Shown here: one piece after another, positions 39,926 through 47,847 of the stretch
How positions within the stretch are numbered: position 1 is the first letter of the stretch
How the letters are laid out: the number at the start of each line of letters is the position of its first letter
NCBI GenBank assembly: GCA_040754375.1
Contig: JBFMCT010000007.1
Location: 37,131-101,130, forward strand
From: Actinomycetota bacterium
GTDB lineage: Bacteria; Actinomycetota; Acidimicrobiia; Acidimicrobiales; AC-14
Direction of reading: 5' to 3'
DNA: 64,000 nt
Notes under the pieces: generated by a model
The model's input: the letters and a program-made list of their open reading frames with translations, nothing else
What the model was told of the DNA's origin: nothing
The model's database searches: none
Position numbers and translations under genes: made by a program

Positions 39926-40498
39926 ATGGCTGAGAGCAGGTGGGCATGGGGTGGGGTCGTCGGCCCGACGGTCTTCGTCTTCGCCTGGATGGTGGCGGGC
40001 ACGGTCGAGGACGGCTACTCCCAGGCCGACGAAGCCATCAGCCGGCTGGCGGCGGTGGGAGCCTCGACCCGGGCGCCTGTGAGCGCTGCGCTGGTGGTCC
40101 TGGGGACCGGGATGCTCATGTTCGCGGCTGCCGTCAGGCAGTCGGCCGGGGGCCGGTGGGCGGCGTCGGCGGCCATGGTCACCGGGTTGGCCACCATCGG
40201 GGTGGCCGCCACACCCCTTGGCTGGACCGCGGCAGTCGACGACCTTCACGGCGTCCTCGCCGTCGCCGGCTACGCCAGCCTTGCCGCCGTGCCCATGCTG
40301 GCCGCCCGCGGGGCGCGCCTACCGGTGCCTGTCCGACTGTCGATGGCGGTCGGCATTGCTGGGCTTGCTTGCCTGCTGGCGTCCGTGATCGGGACCGTGG
40401 CCCCTGGGGCCCTGCAACGGGCCGGTCTCACGATCGTCCACGCCTGGGTGGTGTTCGTCGCCCTGCGATTGGCCCGCTCGCGCACCCCGAATGAATGA
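39926..40498 (+). CDS. DUF998 family membrane protein
   Basis: This 190-residue protein has about six hydrophobic segments beginning at residue 9 (GGVVGPTVFVFAWMVAG) and continuing through AALVVLGTGMLMFAAAV, ASAAMVTGLATIGVAATP, GVLAVAGYASLAAVPML, MAVGIAGLACLLASVI and the C-terminal VVFVALRLA. The DUF998 signature includes the YSQADEAISRLAA loop after the first segment. Function is unknown. The divergent vapBC operon is 63 nt upstream. A GATGAT hexamer eight bases before the ATG could be its -10 element. Confidence 0.78.
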   Translation: MAESRWAWGGVVGPTVFVFAWMVAGTVEDGYSQADEAISRLAAVGASTRAPVSAALVVLGTGMLMFAAAVRQSAGGRWAASAAMVTGLATIGVAATPLGWTAAVDDLHGVLAVAGYASLAAVPMLAARGARLPVPVRLSMAVGIAGLACLLASVIGTVAPGALQRAGLTIVHAWVVFVALRLARSRTPNE

Positions 40499-40517
40499 AT
40501 GAAGTGGGTGAGTTGGT

Positions 40518-40557
40518 TTGGTTGGTTGGTTGGTTGGTTGGTTGGTTGGTTGGTTGG
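40518..40557. repeat. (TTGG)10 tetranucleotide microsatellite abutting the tmRNA 3' end
   Basis: TTGG is repeated ten times in a row and the last copy runs into the encoded CCA end of the tmRNA (minus strand). A short GAAT repeat precedes it (about 40488-40500). It is the only simple-sequence repeat of this kind in the window and falls between the DUF998 stop and ssrA. Confidence 0.9.
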
Positions 40558-40914
40558 TGGAGGTGGAGGGAATCGAACCCTCGTCCTTCAGAGCCTTGAT
40601 GGGTCTTCTCCGAGCGCAGCCGGTGGATGGGTCTCGGGCGGTCGCACGTCACCGGCGCCGGGCGACTGCCCCAGTCAACTGAAGTGTCCCCGGCGGAGCT
40701 CGCTGACGTCGCTCACCGGGTAAGCCCTGCTAGATGACGTTCGGGGCCGGACCGCAGGGCTGGGCCCGGTCGAACGTCTCACGGTTGTTTAGGCCGCGAG
40801 AAGTGCCGGCTGGTTGTCGGCGTTTGTATTTTTGTTCCGGCTCTTTAACGTGGCTCCGGAGACCACGGCTCGCTTCTCCCACCTCGACGACCGAAGTCGA
40901 AACCATGCACCCCC
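40555..40914 (-). ncRNA. ssrA: Transfer-messenger RNA, tag ADNQPALLAA
   Basis: The minus strand carries a tmRNA of about 360 nt. Its 5' end (GGGGGTGCATGGTTTCGAC) pairs with the 3' acceptor strand, the T arm is GGGTTCGATTCCC and the CCA end is encoded. The tag frame lies at 40821 to 40789: GCC resume codon, then residues ADNQPALLAA and TAA, preceded by the usual A-rich stretch. The tag ends in the LLAA/LAA degron read by ClpXP. The smpB gene, whose product delivers tmRNA to stalled ribosomes, ends 18 nt upstream. A TACACT -10 box overlaps the smpB stop region (40939 to 40934), implying a short 5' leader removed by RNase P. Confidence 0.95.
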
Positions 40915-40931
40915 GTGTTAGATGTCTGTGG

Positions 40932-41462
40932 TCAGTGTAAACGCCCCCGGGCGACCGGCCCTTCCCGGTTGCGCGAGCGCAGGGCTCGTTCGGCCTCCCG
41001 GTTGGCGTCTCGGGTGGCGATGGCGTTGCGCTTGTCGTGGCGGCGGCGGCCCCGGGCTAAGGCCAGCTCGACCTTGGCCCGCCCGTCTTTGAAGTAGACC
41101 GACAGGGGCACGAGGGTCAGCGACTCGAGCTTCACCCGCTCGGTCAGCTCCTCGATCTCCTGGTGGTGCAGGAGCAGCTTGCGGCGCCGCTCGGGCTCGT
41201 GGCCGCCGAACCCGTCGGCCTGGGCGTAGGGCGAGACGTGCACGCCCACCAGCCACAGCTCGCCGCCCTCGGGCCGGGCGTAGGAGTCCTTGAGCTGGAT
41301 CAGGCCCTCTCTCAGTGACTTGACCTCGGTGCCGACCAGGGCGATCCCGGCCTCGACCGTCTCCAGCACCTCGTAGTCGTGGCGGGCACGGCGGTTCTTG
41401 GCCACGACCTTCACGGGCTTGTGGGCCGTGGACGGCGGCGGCGACGTTCGACCCTTGGCCAT
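40932..41462 (-). CDS. smpB: SsrA-binding protein SmpB
   Basis: This 176-residue protein binds tmRNA and mimics the anticodon arm in the decoding centre. It has VVAKNRRARHDYEVLETVEAGIAL-type opening, GTEVKSLREG, the RKLLLHHQEIEEL core and the basic C-terminal tail KVELALARGRRRHDKRNAIATRDANRE that inserts into the mRNA channel. The ATG at 41462 follows TACCGT by seven bases on the minus strand, so the transcript is probably leaderless. The position next to ssrA is the classic arrangement. The N-terminus has about 15 extra residues with a Ser/Pro-rich character, common in actinobacteria. Confidence 0.95.
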   Translation of the reverse strand: MAKGRTSPPPSTAHKPVKVVAKNRRARHDYEVLETVEAGIALVGTEVKSLREGLIQLKDSYARPEGGELWLVGVHVSPYAQADGFGGHEPERRRKLLLHHQEIEELTERVKLESLTLVPLSVYFKDGRAKVELALARGRRRHDKRNAIATRDANREAERALRSRNREGPVARGRLH

Positions 41463-41469
41463 GGCAACG

Positions 41470-41479
41470 ACGGTACCCT
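41470..41479. promoter_or_regulatory. Overlapping divergent -10 boxes for smpB and mec-like gene
   Basis: ACGGTA (TACCGT on the minus strand, 41475 to 41470) is the smpB -10 box and TACCCT (41474-41479) is a possible -10 box for the plus-strand M67 peptidase gene. The two hexamers share the bases TA, so both RNA polymerases compete for one site. Confidence 0.5.
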
Positions 41480-41489
41480 CGGCCCCCCC

Positions 41490-41909
41490 ATGCTCACGCT
41501 CGATTACACGGACTACCTGGCCATCGTGGCCCACGCCCTCGACGGCCTGCCCGAGGAAGCGTGCGGGCTGCTGGCCGCAACGGGCGCCGCGGGCGCCGCC
41601 TCGGACCGGGTGACGGCCGTCTACCCGTGCCGCAACGCGGCCGCCTCGGCCCGGGTCTACGAGGTTCACCCCCTCGACCACCTGCGGGCCGACCGCGACG
41701 CCGAGGGCCGGGGCCTACGCATCTGCGGCGTCTACCACTCCCACACCCACACCGACGCCTGGCCCTCGCCCACCGACGTGGCCCAGGCCCCCGACCCGGC
41801 CTGGCACTACGTGATCGTCTCGCTGCGCCACCCCGAGCCGGTCGTGCGCTCGTTCCGGATCGTCGACGGGGAGATCACCGAGGAGCCGGTGACGGTCGAC
41901 GGCCGGTAG
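41490..41909 (+). CDS. mec: M67 (JAMM/MPN+) metallopeptidase, Mec-like
   Basis: This 139-residue metalloprotease has a perfect JAMM motif: the HSH-x7-S-x2-D pattern in YHSHTHTDAWPSPTD, with the upstream Glu in LPEEACGLL. In M. tuberculosis the ortholog Mec(+) (Rv1334) releases cysteine from the C-terminus of the sulfur carrier CysO after CysM has formed the CysO-cysteine adduct. Here mec is followed 11 nt later by a MoaD/CysO-like gene and then by cysM, giving the same three-gene set. The ATG at 41490 is chosen because upstream in-frame codons belong to the divergent smpB region. Confidence 0.9.
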   Translation: MLTLDYTDYLAIVAHALDGLPEEACGLLAATGAAGAASDRVTAVYPCRNAAASARVYEVHPLDHLRADRDAEGRGLRICGVYHSHTHTDAWPSPTDVAQAPDPAWHYVIVSLRHPEPVVRSFRIVDGEITEEPVTVDGR

Positions 41910-41912
41910 GAT
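41907..41912 (+). promoter_or_regulatory. -10 box before the cysO-like gene
   Basis: TAGGAT ends eight bases before the cysO ATG at 41921, again a leaderless distance. Its first bases (TAG) are also the stop codon of mec, so cysO-cysM may have a promoter inside the mec end in addition to read-through. Confidence 0.5.
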
Positions 41913-41920
41913 CGGGCGCC

Positions 41921-42196
41921 ATGGCAGCCGAAGTCCGCCTTCCCACCGTCCTGCGCCAGTACGCCGGCGGCCAGTCGTCGTTCACGGCCAACGGTTCCAC
42001 CGTGGGGGAGGTGTTCGAGGACGCCGTCCGCCAGTTCCCGCTCCTGGCCGGCCACCTCGTGGCCGATGACGGCAAGCTGCACCGCTTCGTCAACGTCTAC
42101 CGCAACGACGAAGACGTCCGCTACCTCGACAAACTCGCCACCCCGGTGGGCGACTCCGACGTGATCTCGGTGCTGCCGGCCGTGGCCGGCGGCTAG
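41921..42196 (+). CDS. cysO: MoaD/ThiS-type sulfur carrier, CysO-like
   Basis: This 91-residue ubiquitin-fold carrier ends in AVAGG, the C-terminal Gly-Gly that is thiocarboxylated. The fold signature LRQYAGGQSSFTANGSTVGEVFEDAVRQFP and VNVYRNDEDVRYLDKLATPV matches mycobacterial CysO (Rv1335), which donates sulfide to CysM for cysteine synthesis independent of sulfide and under oxidative stress. Genes on either side (mec and cysM) are its known partners. The MoeZ-type activating enzyme is not in this window. Confidence 0.9.
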   Translation: MAAEVRLPTVLRQYAGGQSSFTANGSTVGEVFEDAVRQFPLLAGHLVADDGKLHRFVNVYRNDEDVRYLDKLATPVGDSDVISVLPAVAGG

Positions 42197-42218
42197 CGAG
42201 CCTGGCGCCACCTCGCCC

Positions 42219-43160
42219 ATGGCCGTAGTGCGGTCGGTCCTCGACCTCATCGGCAACACCCCGGTGGTCGACGTCAGCGGGCTCAGCCCGCGCCCCGACG
42301 TGCGCATCCTGGCCAAGCTGGAAGGCCAGAACCCCGGCGGTTCGGTCAAGGACCGCATCGCCGTGGCCATGGTCGACGCCGCCGAGGCCGACGGCACCCT
42401 GAGGCCGGGCCAGACCATCCTCGAACCCTCGTCGGGCAACACCGGCATCGGGCTGGCCATGGTGTGCCGGGTACGGGGTTACGGGCTGCGCATCGTCCTG
42501 CCCGAGAACGTCTCGCCCGAGCGCCGCCAGCTCCTGGAGATCTTCGGGGCCGAGGTCATCGCCTCCCCGGGCGACGAGGGGTCCAACGGGGCCGTGCGTA
42601 TGGCCGAGAGGCTGGCCAAGGAGATGGCCGACGTCGTCATGCTCTACCAGTACGGCAACCCGGCCAACGTGGCCGCCCACTACCGGGGGACGGGCCCCGA
42701 GATCTGGCGGGACTGCCCCGACGTCACCCATCTGGTGGCCGGGCTGGGGACCAGCGGCACCCTGATGGGCGCGGGCCGCTACCTCAAAGAGCAGAACCCG
42801 GCCGTGCAGGTGTGGGCCGTCGAACCCCCCGCGGGCGAGCTGGTGCAGGGCCTGCGCAGCCTCGACGACGGGTTCGTCCCGCCCATCTTCGACCCCGAGG
42901 TGCTGGACCGCAAGGTCATCGTCCGCCCCCGGGAGTCGATCGAGTGGACGCGCCGGCTCACGTCCGAGGCGGCCATCTTCGCCGGCATCTCGTCGGGCGC
43001 GGCCATGGCCGGGGCGGCCAAGGTGGCCCGGGAGCTGGCGGCCGGGGGCGTGATCGTCGTCGTGCTGGCCGACGGCGGCTGGAAGTACCTGACCACCGGG
43101 GCCTGGACCGACGACCTCGACGAGGTGGTCGAGAGGGCCTCGCGGATCGTCTACTTCTGA
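42219..43160 (+). CDS. cysM: CysO-dependent O-phosphoserine sulfhydrylase (cysteine synthase CysM)
   Basis: This 313-residue fold-type II PLP enzyme has the PLP lysine in NPGGSVKDR (Lys44), the PSSGNTGIG substrate loop and the GLGTSGTLMGAGRYL phosphate-binding loop. Its position directly after cysO and mec, and its length, agree with mycobacterial CysM (Rv1336), which uses O-phosphoserine and the CysO thiocarboxylate. The C-terminal ADGGWKYLTTGAWTDDLDEV end is the flexible tail of CysM. The stop TGA overlaps the murI ATG by one base. Confidence 0.92.
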   Translation: MAVVRSVLDLIGNTPVVDVSGLSPRPDVRILAKLEGQNPGGSVKDRIAVAMVDAAEADGTLRPGQTILEPSSGNTGIGLAMVCRVRGYGLRIVLPENVSPERRQLLEIFGAEVIASPGDEGSNGAVRMAERLAKEMADVVMLYQYGNPANVAAHYRGTGPEIWRDCPDVTHLVAGLGTSGTLMGAGRYLKEQNPAVQVWAVEPPAGELVQGLRSLDDGFVPPIFDPEVLDRKVIVRPRESIEWTRRLTSEAAIFAGISSGAAMAGAAKVARELAAGGVIVVVLADGGWKYLTTGAWTDDLDEVVERASRIVYF

Positions 43161-43984
43161 TGGGTGGGCGCCCGGCCGCCGCCGACCCCCGGCCTATCGG
43201 CATGTTCGACAGCGGCTTTGGGGGACTGACCGTGGCCCGGGCCGTGATCGACCTCCTCCCGGGCGAGGACCTCGTGTACTTCGGGGACACCGGCCGCTAC
43301 CCCTACGGCCCCCGCCCCCTCGACGAGGTGCGGCTCTTCGCCGACCAGATCGCCGACCTGCTGTGCGGGGAGATCGGGGTCAAGCTCCTGGTGGTGGCGT
43401 GCAACACGGCCACCGCGGCCGCCCTCGAGGTTCTGGCCAAGGACTGCCCGGTGCCCGTGGTGGGGGTCATCGAGCCCGGGGTGCGGGCTGCCGTCAAAGC
43501 CACCACCAGCGGGCGGGTGGGGGTGATCGGCACGGTGGGCACCATCGGTTCGGGCGCCTACCAGACGGCCATGGCCGAGGTCGCACCCTCGGTCTCGCTG
43601 ACCTGTGCCTCCTGCCCGGGCTTCGTGGAACTGGTCGAACGGGGCGAGACGGCCAGCGACCAGGCCTTCGTGCTGGCCGAACGGCTGCTGGCCCCGGTGC
43701 GCGCCGCCGGCGTCGACACGCTGCTGCTGGGCTGCACGCACTACCCGTTCCTGGCCCGGACCATCGCCGACGTGGTGGGCCGCGAGGTCGTGCTCGTCTC
43801 GTCGGCCGACGAGACGGCCTTCGAGGTGCGGGCCGTGCTGGAGGCCACGGGGCTGGGGTCGGGGCGGGCGGCCGGGGGGTCGCACCGCTTCGTGTCCTCG
43901 GGCGACGTGGCATGGTTCAGGGCGCTGGGGGCCCGCCTGCTGGGCCCCGAGCTCGACGGGGTGGAGGCGTGGACGTGGGCCTGA
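43160..43984 (+). CDS. murI: Glutamate racemase
   Basis: This 274-residue enzyme makes D-glutamate for peptidoglycan. The two catalytic cysteines are visible in VVACNTATAAAL and LLGCTHYPFL, and the N-terminal GMFDSGFGGLTVARA motif is typical. The ATG shares its A with the end of the cysM stop. In M. tuberculosis the rhomboid-like gene Rv1337 lies between cysM and murI; here they are directly joined. The 3' end overlaps the start of the phosphodiesterase gene. Confidence 0.95.
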   Translation: MGGRPAAADPRPIGMFDSGFGGLTVARAVIDLLPGEDLVYFGDTGRYPYGPRPLDEVRLFADQIADLLCGEIGVKLLVVACNTATAAALEVLAKDCPVPVVGVIEPGVRAAVKATTSGRVGVIGTVGTIGSGAYQTAMAEVAPSVSLTCASCPGFVELVERGETASDQAFVLAERLLAPVRAAGVDTLLLGCTHYPFLARTIADVVGREVVLVSSADETAFEVRAVLEATGLGSGRAAGGSHRFVSSGDVAWFRALGARLLGPELDGVEAWTWA

Positions 43985-44706
43985 AGGTGACCGTGCTCGG
44001 CTGCTCGGGGTCGTTCCCGGGGCCGGGCGGGGCGTGCAGCGGCTACCTGGTCGAGGACGGCTCGACCCGGTTGTGGCTGGACGCCGGTTCGGGCACGCTG
44101 GCCAACCTCCAGCGCCACATCGACCTGGCCGACCTCGACGCCGTCGTGCTCAGCCACGAGCACCCTGACCACTGGACCGACCTGGAGGGCCTTCATACCG
44201 TGCTGCGCTTCGTTCTCGAACGGCGGGACTTTCCCGTCTACGCCCCCGCCGGCCTGCGCCGGCACGTCTACGCCGACATGTCACCGTGGGTCGATTGGCG
44301 CGACGTGACCGGGGGCGACCGGGTCGAGGTCGGCTCCTTGGCCTTGACCTTCTCCCGGACGGACCACCCTCCCGAGACACTGGCCGTGCGGGTCGAGGGC
44401 TCGGTGGGCGGGGGCCCGGTCCTGGGGTACTCGGCCGACACCGGGCCGCGATGGTCGCTCGAAGCGCTCGGGGACGGTCTCGACCTGGCCTTGTGCGAGG
44501 CCACCATCCCTAGCTCGATGGAGGGCAAGATGGACCATCTCTCGGCCCGCCAGGCCGGGGAGTCGGCCCGGGCGGCCGGCGCCCGGCAGCTCGTGCTCAC
44601 CCATCTGTGGGCGACGCTCGAACCCGAGCAGGCCCGGCGGGAGGGCGCGGAGGCGTTCGGGGCGGACGTGGAGCTGGCGGCCGTGGGCCGGAGCTGGGAA
44701 CTGTGA
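43975..44706 (+). CDS. MBL-fold cyclic nucleotide phosphodiesterase (Rv1339-like)
   Basis: This 243-residue metallo-beta-lactamase fold protein has the metal motif [11 protein letters not shown] (HxHxDH) and later metal ligands around DTGP and LTHLW. The ortholog Rv1339 in M. tuberculosis is an atypical cAMP phosphodiesterase that affects envelope permeability and antibiotic tolerance; substrate specificity of this copy is inferred. GTG at 43975 has GGAGG seven bases ahead and overlaps the end of murI by 10 bases. Its stop shares GTGA with the rph start. Confidence 0.9.
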   Translation: MGLKVTVLGCSGSFPGPGGACSGYLVEDGSTRLWLDAGSGTLANLQRHIDLADLDAVVLSHEHPDHWTDLEGLHTVLRFVLERRDFPVYAPAGLRRHVYADMSPWVDWRDVTGGDRVEVGSLALTFSRTDHPPETLAVRVEGSVGGGPVLGYSADTGPRWSLEALGDGLDLALCEATIPSSMEGKMDHLSARQAGESARAAGARQLVLTHLWATLEPEQARREGAEAFGADVELAAVGRSWEL

Positions 44707-45437
44707 GGGTCGACGGCCGGGAGGCCGACGAGCTGCGCCCGCTGTCGTTCCAGCGCGACTACACCGAGTTCGCCCCCGGGTCGGTCCTGGTCTCGATGGG
44801 ACGTACCCGGGTGCTGTGCACGGCCTCGGTCGAGGAACGGCTGCCCCCGTGGCTGCGGGGCCAGGGCAAGGGCTGGGTGACGGCCGAGTACTCGATGCTG
44901 CCCGGCTCCACCCCCGACCGCAGCGACCGTGAGGTCAACCGGGGCAAGCCGTCGGGGCGCACCCAGGAGATCCAGCGGCTGATCGGCCGTTCGCTACGGG
45001 CCGTCACCGACATGGTGGCCGTGGGGGAGCGCCAGGTCATCTTGGACTGCGACGTGCTCCAGGCCGACGGGGGCACCCGGACGGCTTCGATCTGCGGGGC
45101 CTACGTGGCCCTACACGACGCCTTCACCCGGCTGGTCAAGTCGGGCCGCATCCTGTCCCACCCCCTGACCGCGGCTTGCGCGGCCGTGTCGGTGGGGATC
45201 GTGGGCGGCGTGCCCATGCTCGACCTGCAGTACACCGAGGACGTCAAGGCCGAGGTCGACATGAACCTGGTGATGACTTCGGAGGGCCGCTACGTGGAGG
45301 TCCAGGGGACGGCCGAGGGGCTGGCCTTCAGCCGCTCCGAGCTCGACGACCTGCTGGGCCTGGGCGAGCACGGCATCGCCCAGATCCTCGACGCCCAGAC
45401 CGAGGTGCTCTCTTCGCCCCCGCCGCCCCGGGGGTGA
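44703..45437 (+). CDS. rph: Ribonuclease PH
   Basis: This 244-residue phosphorolytic 3'-exoribonuclease trims tRNA precursors. The family blocks [58 protein letters not shown] and [24 protein letters not shown], with the phosphate-binding Arg and catalytic Asp, are all intact. The GTG start shares GTGA with the previous gene, and the next gene starts in its stop codon (GTGA again). The order rph-rdgB matches Rv1340-Rv1341. Confidence 0.95.
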   Translation: MRVDGREADELRPLSFQRDYTEFAPGSVLVSMGRTRVLCTASVEERLPPWLRGQGKGWVTAEYSMLPGSTPDRSDREVNRGKPSGRTQEIQRLIGRSLRAVTDMVAVGERQVILDCDVLQADGGTRTASICGAYVALHDAFTRLVKSGRILSHPLTAACAAVSVGIVGGVPMLDLQYTEDVKAEVDMNLVMTSEGRYVEVQGTAEGLAFSRSELDDLLGLGEHGIAQILDAQTEVLSSPPPPRG

Positions 45438-46066
45438 CGCTCGTGAGGCTCGTGCTGGCCACCGCCAACCCCGACAAGGCAGCCGAGATCGCCGACCTGC
45501 TGGCCGGCACCGGCGTCGAGGTAGTGGCCCGGCCGCCGCAGGTCGGGGATGTCGACGAGACGGGCGAGACGCTGGAGGAGAACGCCCGCCTCAAGGCCCT
45601 GGCCGTGGCCGCCGCCGCCGGGGAGCCGGCGGTGGCCGACGACACCGGCCTGGAGGTCGACGCCCTCGACGGCCGGCCGGGTGTGTACGCCGCCCGCTAC
45701 GCGGGCGAGAGCGCCACCTACGCCGACAACGTGGCCAAGCTGCTGGCCGAGCTGGAGGGCGTCGGCGCCGTGGGAGACGAGGCCCGGCGCGCCCGGTTCC
45801 GCACGGTGGCCGTGGTGTGCTGGCCCGACGGCCGCGAGGTCGTGGCCGAGGGGTGCGTCGAGGGTCACATCGCGGGCTCGGCCCGGGGCCAGGGAGGGTT
45901 CGGCTACGACCCCGTGTTCGTGCCCGACGGCTCGGGCGGCCGCACCTACGCCGACATGACCCTGGCCGACAAGCAGGCCATCAGCCACCGGGGCCGCGCC
46001 TTTCGTGCCCTGGCCGCCGTCCTCGCACCCCGTGTGCCGCCGACCGACGATGAACCCGCTCCCTGA
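45434..46066 (+). CDS. rdgB: XTP/dITP pyrophosphatase (non-canonical purine NTP phosphatase)
   Basis: This 210-residue HAM1-family house-cleaning enzyme hydrolyses XTP, ITP and dITP to keep aberrant purines out of nucleic acids. Visible motifs are [39 protein letters not shown] and the [11 protein letters not shown] region that forms the active site, followed by [11 protein letters not shown] at 45434 lies in the rph stop; GTG 45443 is a shorter alternative. It closes the coupled unit that began with cysM. Confidence 0.94.
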   Translation: MTLVRLVLATANPDKAAEIADLLAGTGVEVVARPPQVGDVDETGETLEENARLKALAVAAAAGEPAVADDTGLEVDALDGRPGVYAARYAGESATYADNVAKLLAELEGVGAVGDEARRARFRTVAVVCWPDGREVVAEGCVEGHIAGSARGQGGFGYDPVFVPDGSGGRTYADMTLADKQAISHRGRAFRALAAVLAPRVPPTDDEPAP

Positions 46067-46131
46067 TCCGGCGGGCCAGCAGCGGCGCCGGGCGGGCCGG
46101 CGCCGGCCCCGGCCCCGGTAAGGCCGCGGCT

Positions 46132-46567
46132 GTGGACCAGCGGCCTCGGGTGCTCGCACCCGACCCGGCGTGGGCCCTGGAGGCCGGCGAAGGAGCCTTG
46201 GTGCTCTCCGCGGGCGCCGACCTGCGCTACGGGGTGGTCGACGTGCCCGAGGCCGTCGCCCGCGAGGTCCTGACCGCGTGGCGCTGGCGGGGCGCTCAAC
46301 CTGGCCGTGGAGGGCGTCCCCCAGGTGGTCGTCGTGTTCGTGCTGTTCACCGACCGGGTCGTGGCCAAGTACGGGGCCATGGGCCGGCGCTTCGCTCTCA
46401 TGGAGGTCGGCCACGCCGCCCAGAACCTGGCGCTGCGCCTGGCGGCTGACGGGCTGGGCGGGTGCCAGGCCGGAGGTGTCGTGGAGACCGAGATGCTGGG
46501 CCTGCTGGGCCTGGACGGCACGCCCGCCCGGGTCGCCCTCGCCTACGCCTGCGGGCTCCCGGCCTGA
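46132..46567 (+). pseudogene. Decayed SagB/ThcOx-type nitroreductase (N-terminal deletion, frameshift)
   Basis: Two overlapping frames together resemble the C-terminal part of SagB-type nitroreductases. Frame one (from 46132) gives LVLSAGADLRYGVVDVPEA; frame two (open from 46307) gives VVVVFVLFTDRVVAKYGAMGRRFALMEVGHAAQNLALRL and ends at 46567. The join falls near 46286-46300 where CGCTGGCGGGGCGC allows a reading shift; after it the second frame reads GALNLAV. The flavin-binding N-terminal third of the family is missing. A truncated, frameshifted remnant is the best reading. One frameshift error in the sequence cannot explain the missing N-terminus. Confidence 0.6.
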
Positions 46568-46582
46568 GCCGGCCGGCCTCCG

Positions 46583-47497
46583 TCAGGGGCGCGTCCAGCC
46601 CTCGGGCAGCCAGGTGTCGAAGTAGTAGACCTGCCAGTGGTAGTAGCCGAGGTAGGCCCGCTCGTCGGCCTCCATCTGGCGGGCGTAGGCCCGAATGGCC
46701 CGCACGTAGCGGTTGGACGGGTTGTAGCGGAACAGGGCGTTGTCCATGTCGGCCGGGGCCCCGTTGGCCCTCAGGTAGCGGGCCGCGGCCCGGATCGAGT
46801 CCCGGTAGGAGTGGATGTCGCCGCCCGCGCCGTAGGCCGCCCAGGTGGACGGCAGGAACTGCATCGGGCCCTGGGCGCCGGCCGAGCTGTCCCCCCGGAT
46901 GCGGCCCATGCGCGACTCCACGAGGTGGATGGCGGCCAGGTACGGCCAGCCCACGCCCATCTCCGCCTCGGCCGCCTTGTACTCGGCCAGCAGCTCGGCG
47001 GCCGGGGGCGGGGCCACGATCTGCCAGTCGGGCAGGCCCCGGGGCTCGCTGGACACGAGCTGGCGTAGCTCTCGGCTGGCGGCCACGTTGGCCTCGACGG
47101 CCGTCCGCACGGCCGGGGGCACCACGGCGAGGACCGGGGCGTCCCACTCCGGGCGGGTGGCCAGGGCGACGGTGGCCAGCTGCTGGGTGTGGCCCAGCCG
47201 GGGCAGTTCGGCCGCCGGGGTGGACGGGTCACGGACCGCGGTCTCGACCCGGGCCAACTGGGCGGCCAGGGCCTCGGGCGACGACGTGTCGGCCTCGGGC
47301 GGCCCGGGGGGGACGGTCGTCGTGGTGGTGGTCGTGGCTACGTCGCCGGCGGCCGGGCCGGGCCCGGGGTCAGGCGAGACCTGGGCCTCCCCTGCGCGAC
47401 CGCCACCCTGCGAGCAGGCGGCCAGGCCCATGCTCAATGCCAGCGTGGCCAGGACCGCGGCTGCTCGCCGGCGGCCGGTCGCCGTAACCAACCTCAC
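46583..47497 (-). CDS. Lytic transglycosylase-like lipoprotein
   Basis: This 304-residue exported protein has a lipobox (LSMGLAACSQ) at the end of its signal peptide, so it should be acylated on Cys28 and anchored to the membrane. A Thr/Pro linker follows, and a lysozyme-like SLT domain occupies about residues 170-270 with the catalytic Glu in HLVESRMGRIRGD, then SSAGAQGPMQFLPSTW and YRDSIRAAARYLRANG. It would cleave peptidoglycan glycan strands. GTG at 47497 shares GTGA with the stop of the HMA-domain gene upstream. Confidence 0.9.
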   Translation of the reverse strand: MRLVTATGRRRAAAVLATLALSMGLAACSQGGGRAGEAQVSPDPGPGPAAGDVATTTTTTTVPPGPPEADTSSPEALAAQLARVETAVRDPSTPAAELPRLGHTQQLATVALATRPEWDAPVLAVVPPAVRTAVEANVAASRELRQLVSSEPRGLPDWQIVAPPPAAELLAEYKAAEAEMGVGWPYLAAIHLVESRMGRIRGDSSAGAQGPMQFLPSTWAAYGAGGDIHSYRDSIRAAARYLRANGAPADMDNALFRYNPSNRYVRAIRAYARQMEADERAYLGYYHWQVYYFDTWLPEGWTRP

Positions 47498-47703
47498 GTG
47501 ACGGGCTGGACCTCGTCGTAGCCGGCCTCGGCGATGGCCGCCACCACGGACTCCTCGGAGGCCGTGCCGTCGATGACGGCCCGCTTGGACTCGATGTCGA
47601 CCTCGACCCGCTCCACGCCCGGCACCTTGGCCACCTCGGACTCGATGGCCGACTTGCAGTGCCCGCAGGTGACCCCGGGGACGACGTAGGTGAGCGTTGC
47701 CAT
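47494..47703 (-). CDS. HMA-domain copper-chaperone-like protein
   Basis: This 69-residue protein is a single heavy-metal-associated domain: TYVVPGVTCGHCKSAIESEVAKVPGVERVEVDIES carries the CxxC metal site (Cys13 and Cys16) and ends in VVAAIAEAGYD. Such proteins shuttle Cu(I) to P-type ATPases. No copper ATPase or CsoR gene is nearby. It overlaps the lytic transglycosylase gene by GTGA, an odd partner, and lies between that gene and a tRNA. Confidence 0.9.
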   Translation of the reverse strand: MATLTYVVPGVTCGHCKSAIESEVAKVPGVERVEVDIESKRAVIDGTASEESVVAAIAEAGYDEVQPVT

Positions 47704-47723
47704 GGCCCCAACCTACCGGCTAG

Positions 47724-47797
47724 TGCCGACGGAGAGATTCGAACTCTCACTGACGACGACCTAAACGTCGTGCCTCTGCCAATTGGGCTACGTCGGC
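47724..47797 (-). tRNA. tRNA with anticodon UAG (Leu CUA codon) but class I short variable loop
   Basis: On the minus strand a 74-nt cloverleaf folds well: acceptor GCCGACG/CGTCGGC, D arm GCC/GGC, anticodon stem CGACG/CGTCG around the loop TTTAGGT (anticodon TAG at 47763 to 47761), T stem GAGAG/CTCTC and discriminator A. The anticodon loop is identical to that of normal leucine tRNAs. The variable region is only five bases (TCAGT), whereas leucine tRNAs normally carry a long variable arm (class II). The CCA end is not encoded. It is either an unusual leucine tRNA or one with another identity. Confidence 0.85.
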
Positions 47798-47847
47798 GGG
47801 CGGACCGGTGCCGGGGGGGACGGTCGGCCCTGGAACAGCGATGCCAC

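Noticed and set aside
40488..40557. CRISPR-like repeat from the TTGG tract
   Set aside because: It is a simple tetranucleotide repeat without spacers; it is a microsatellite.
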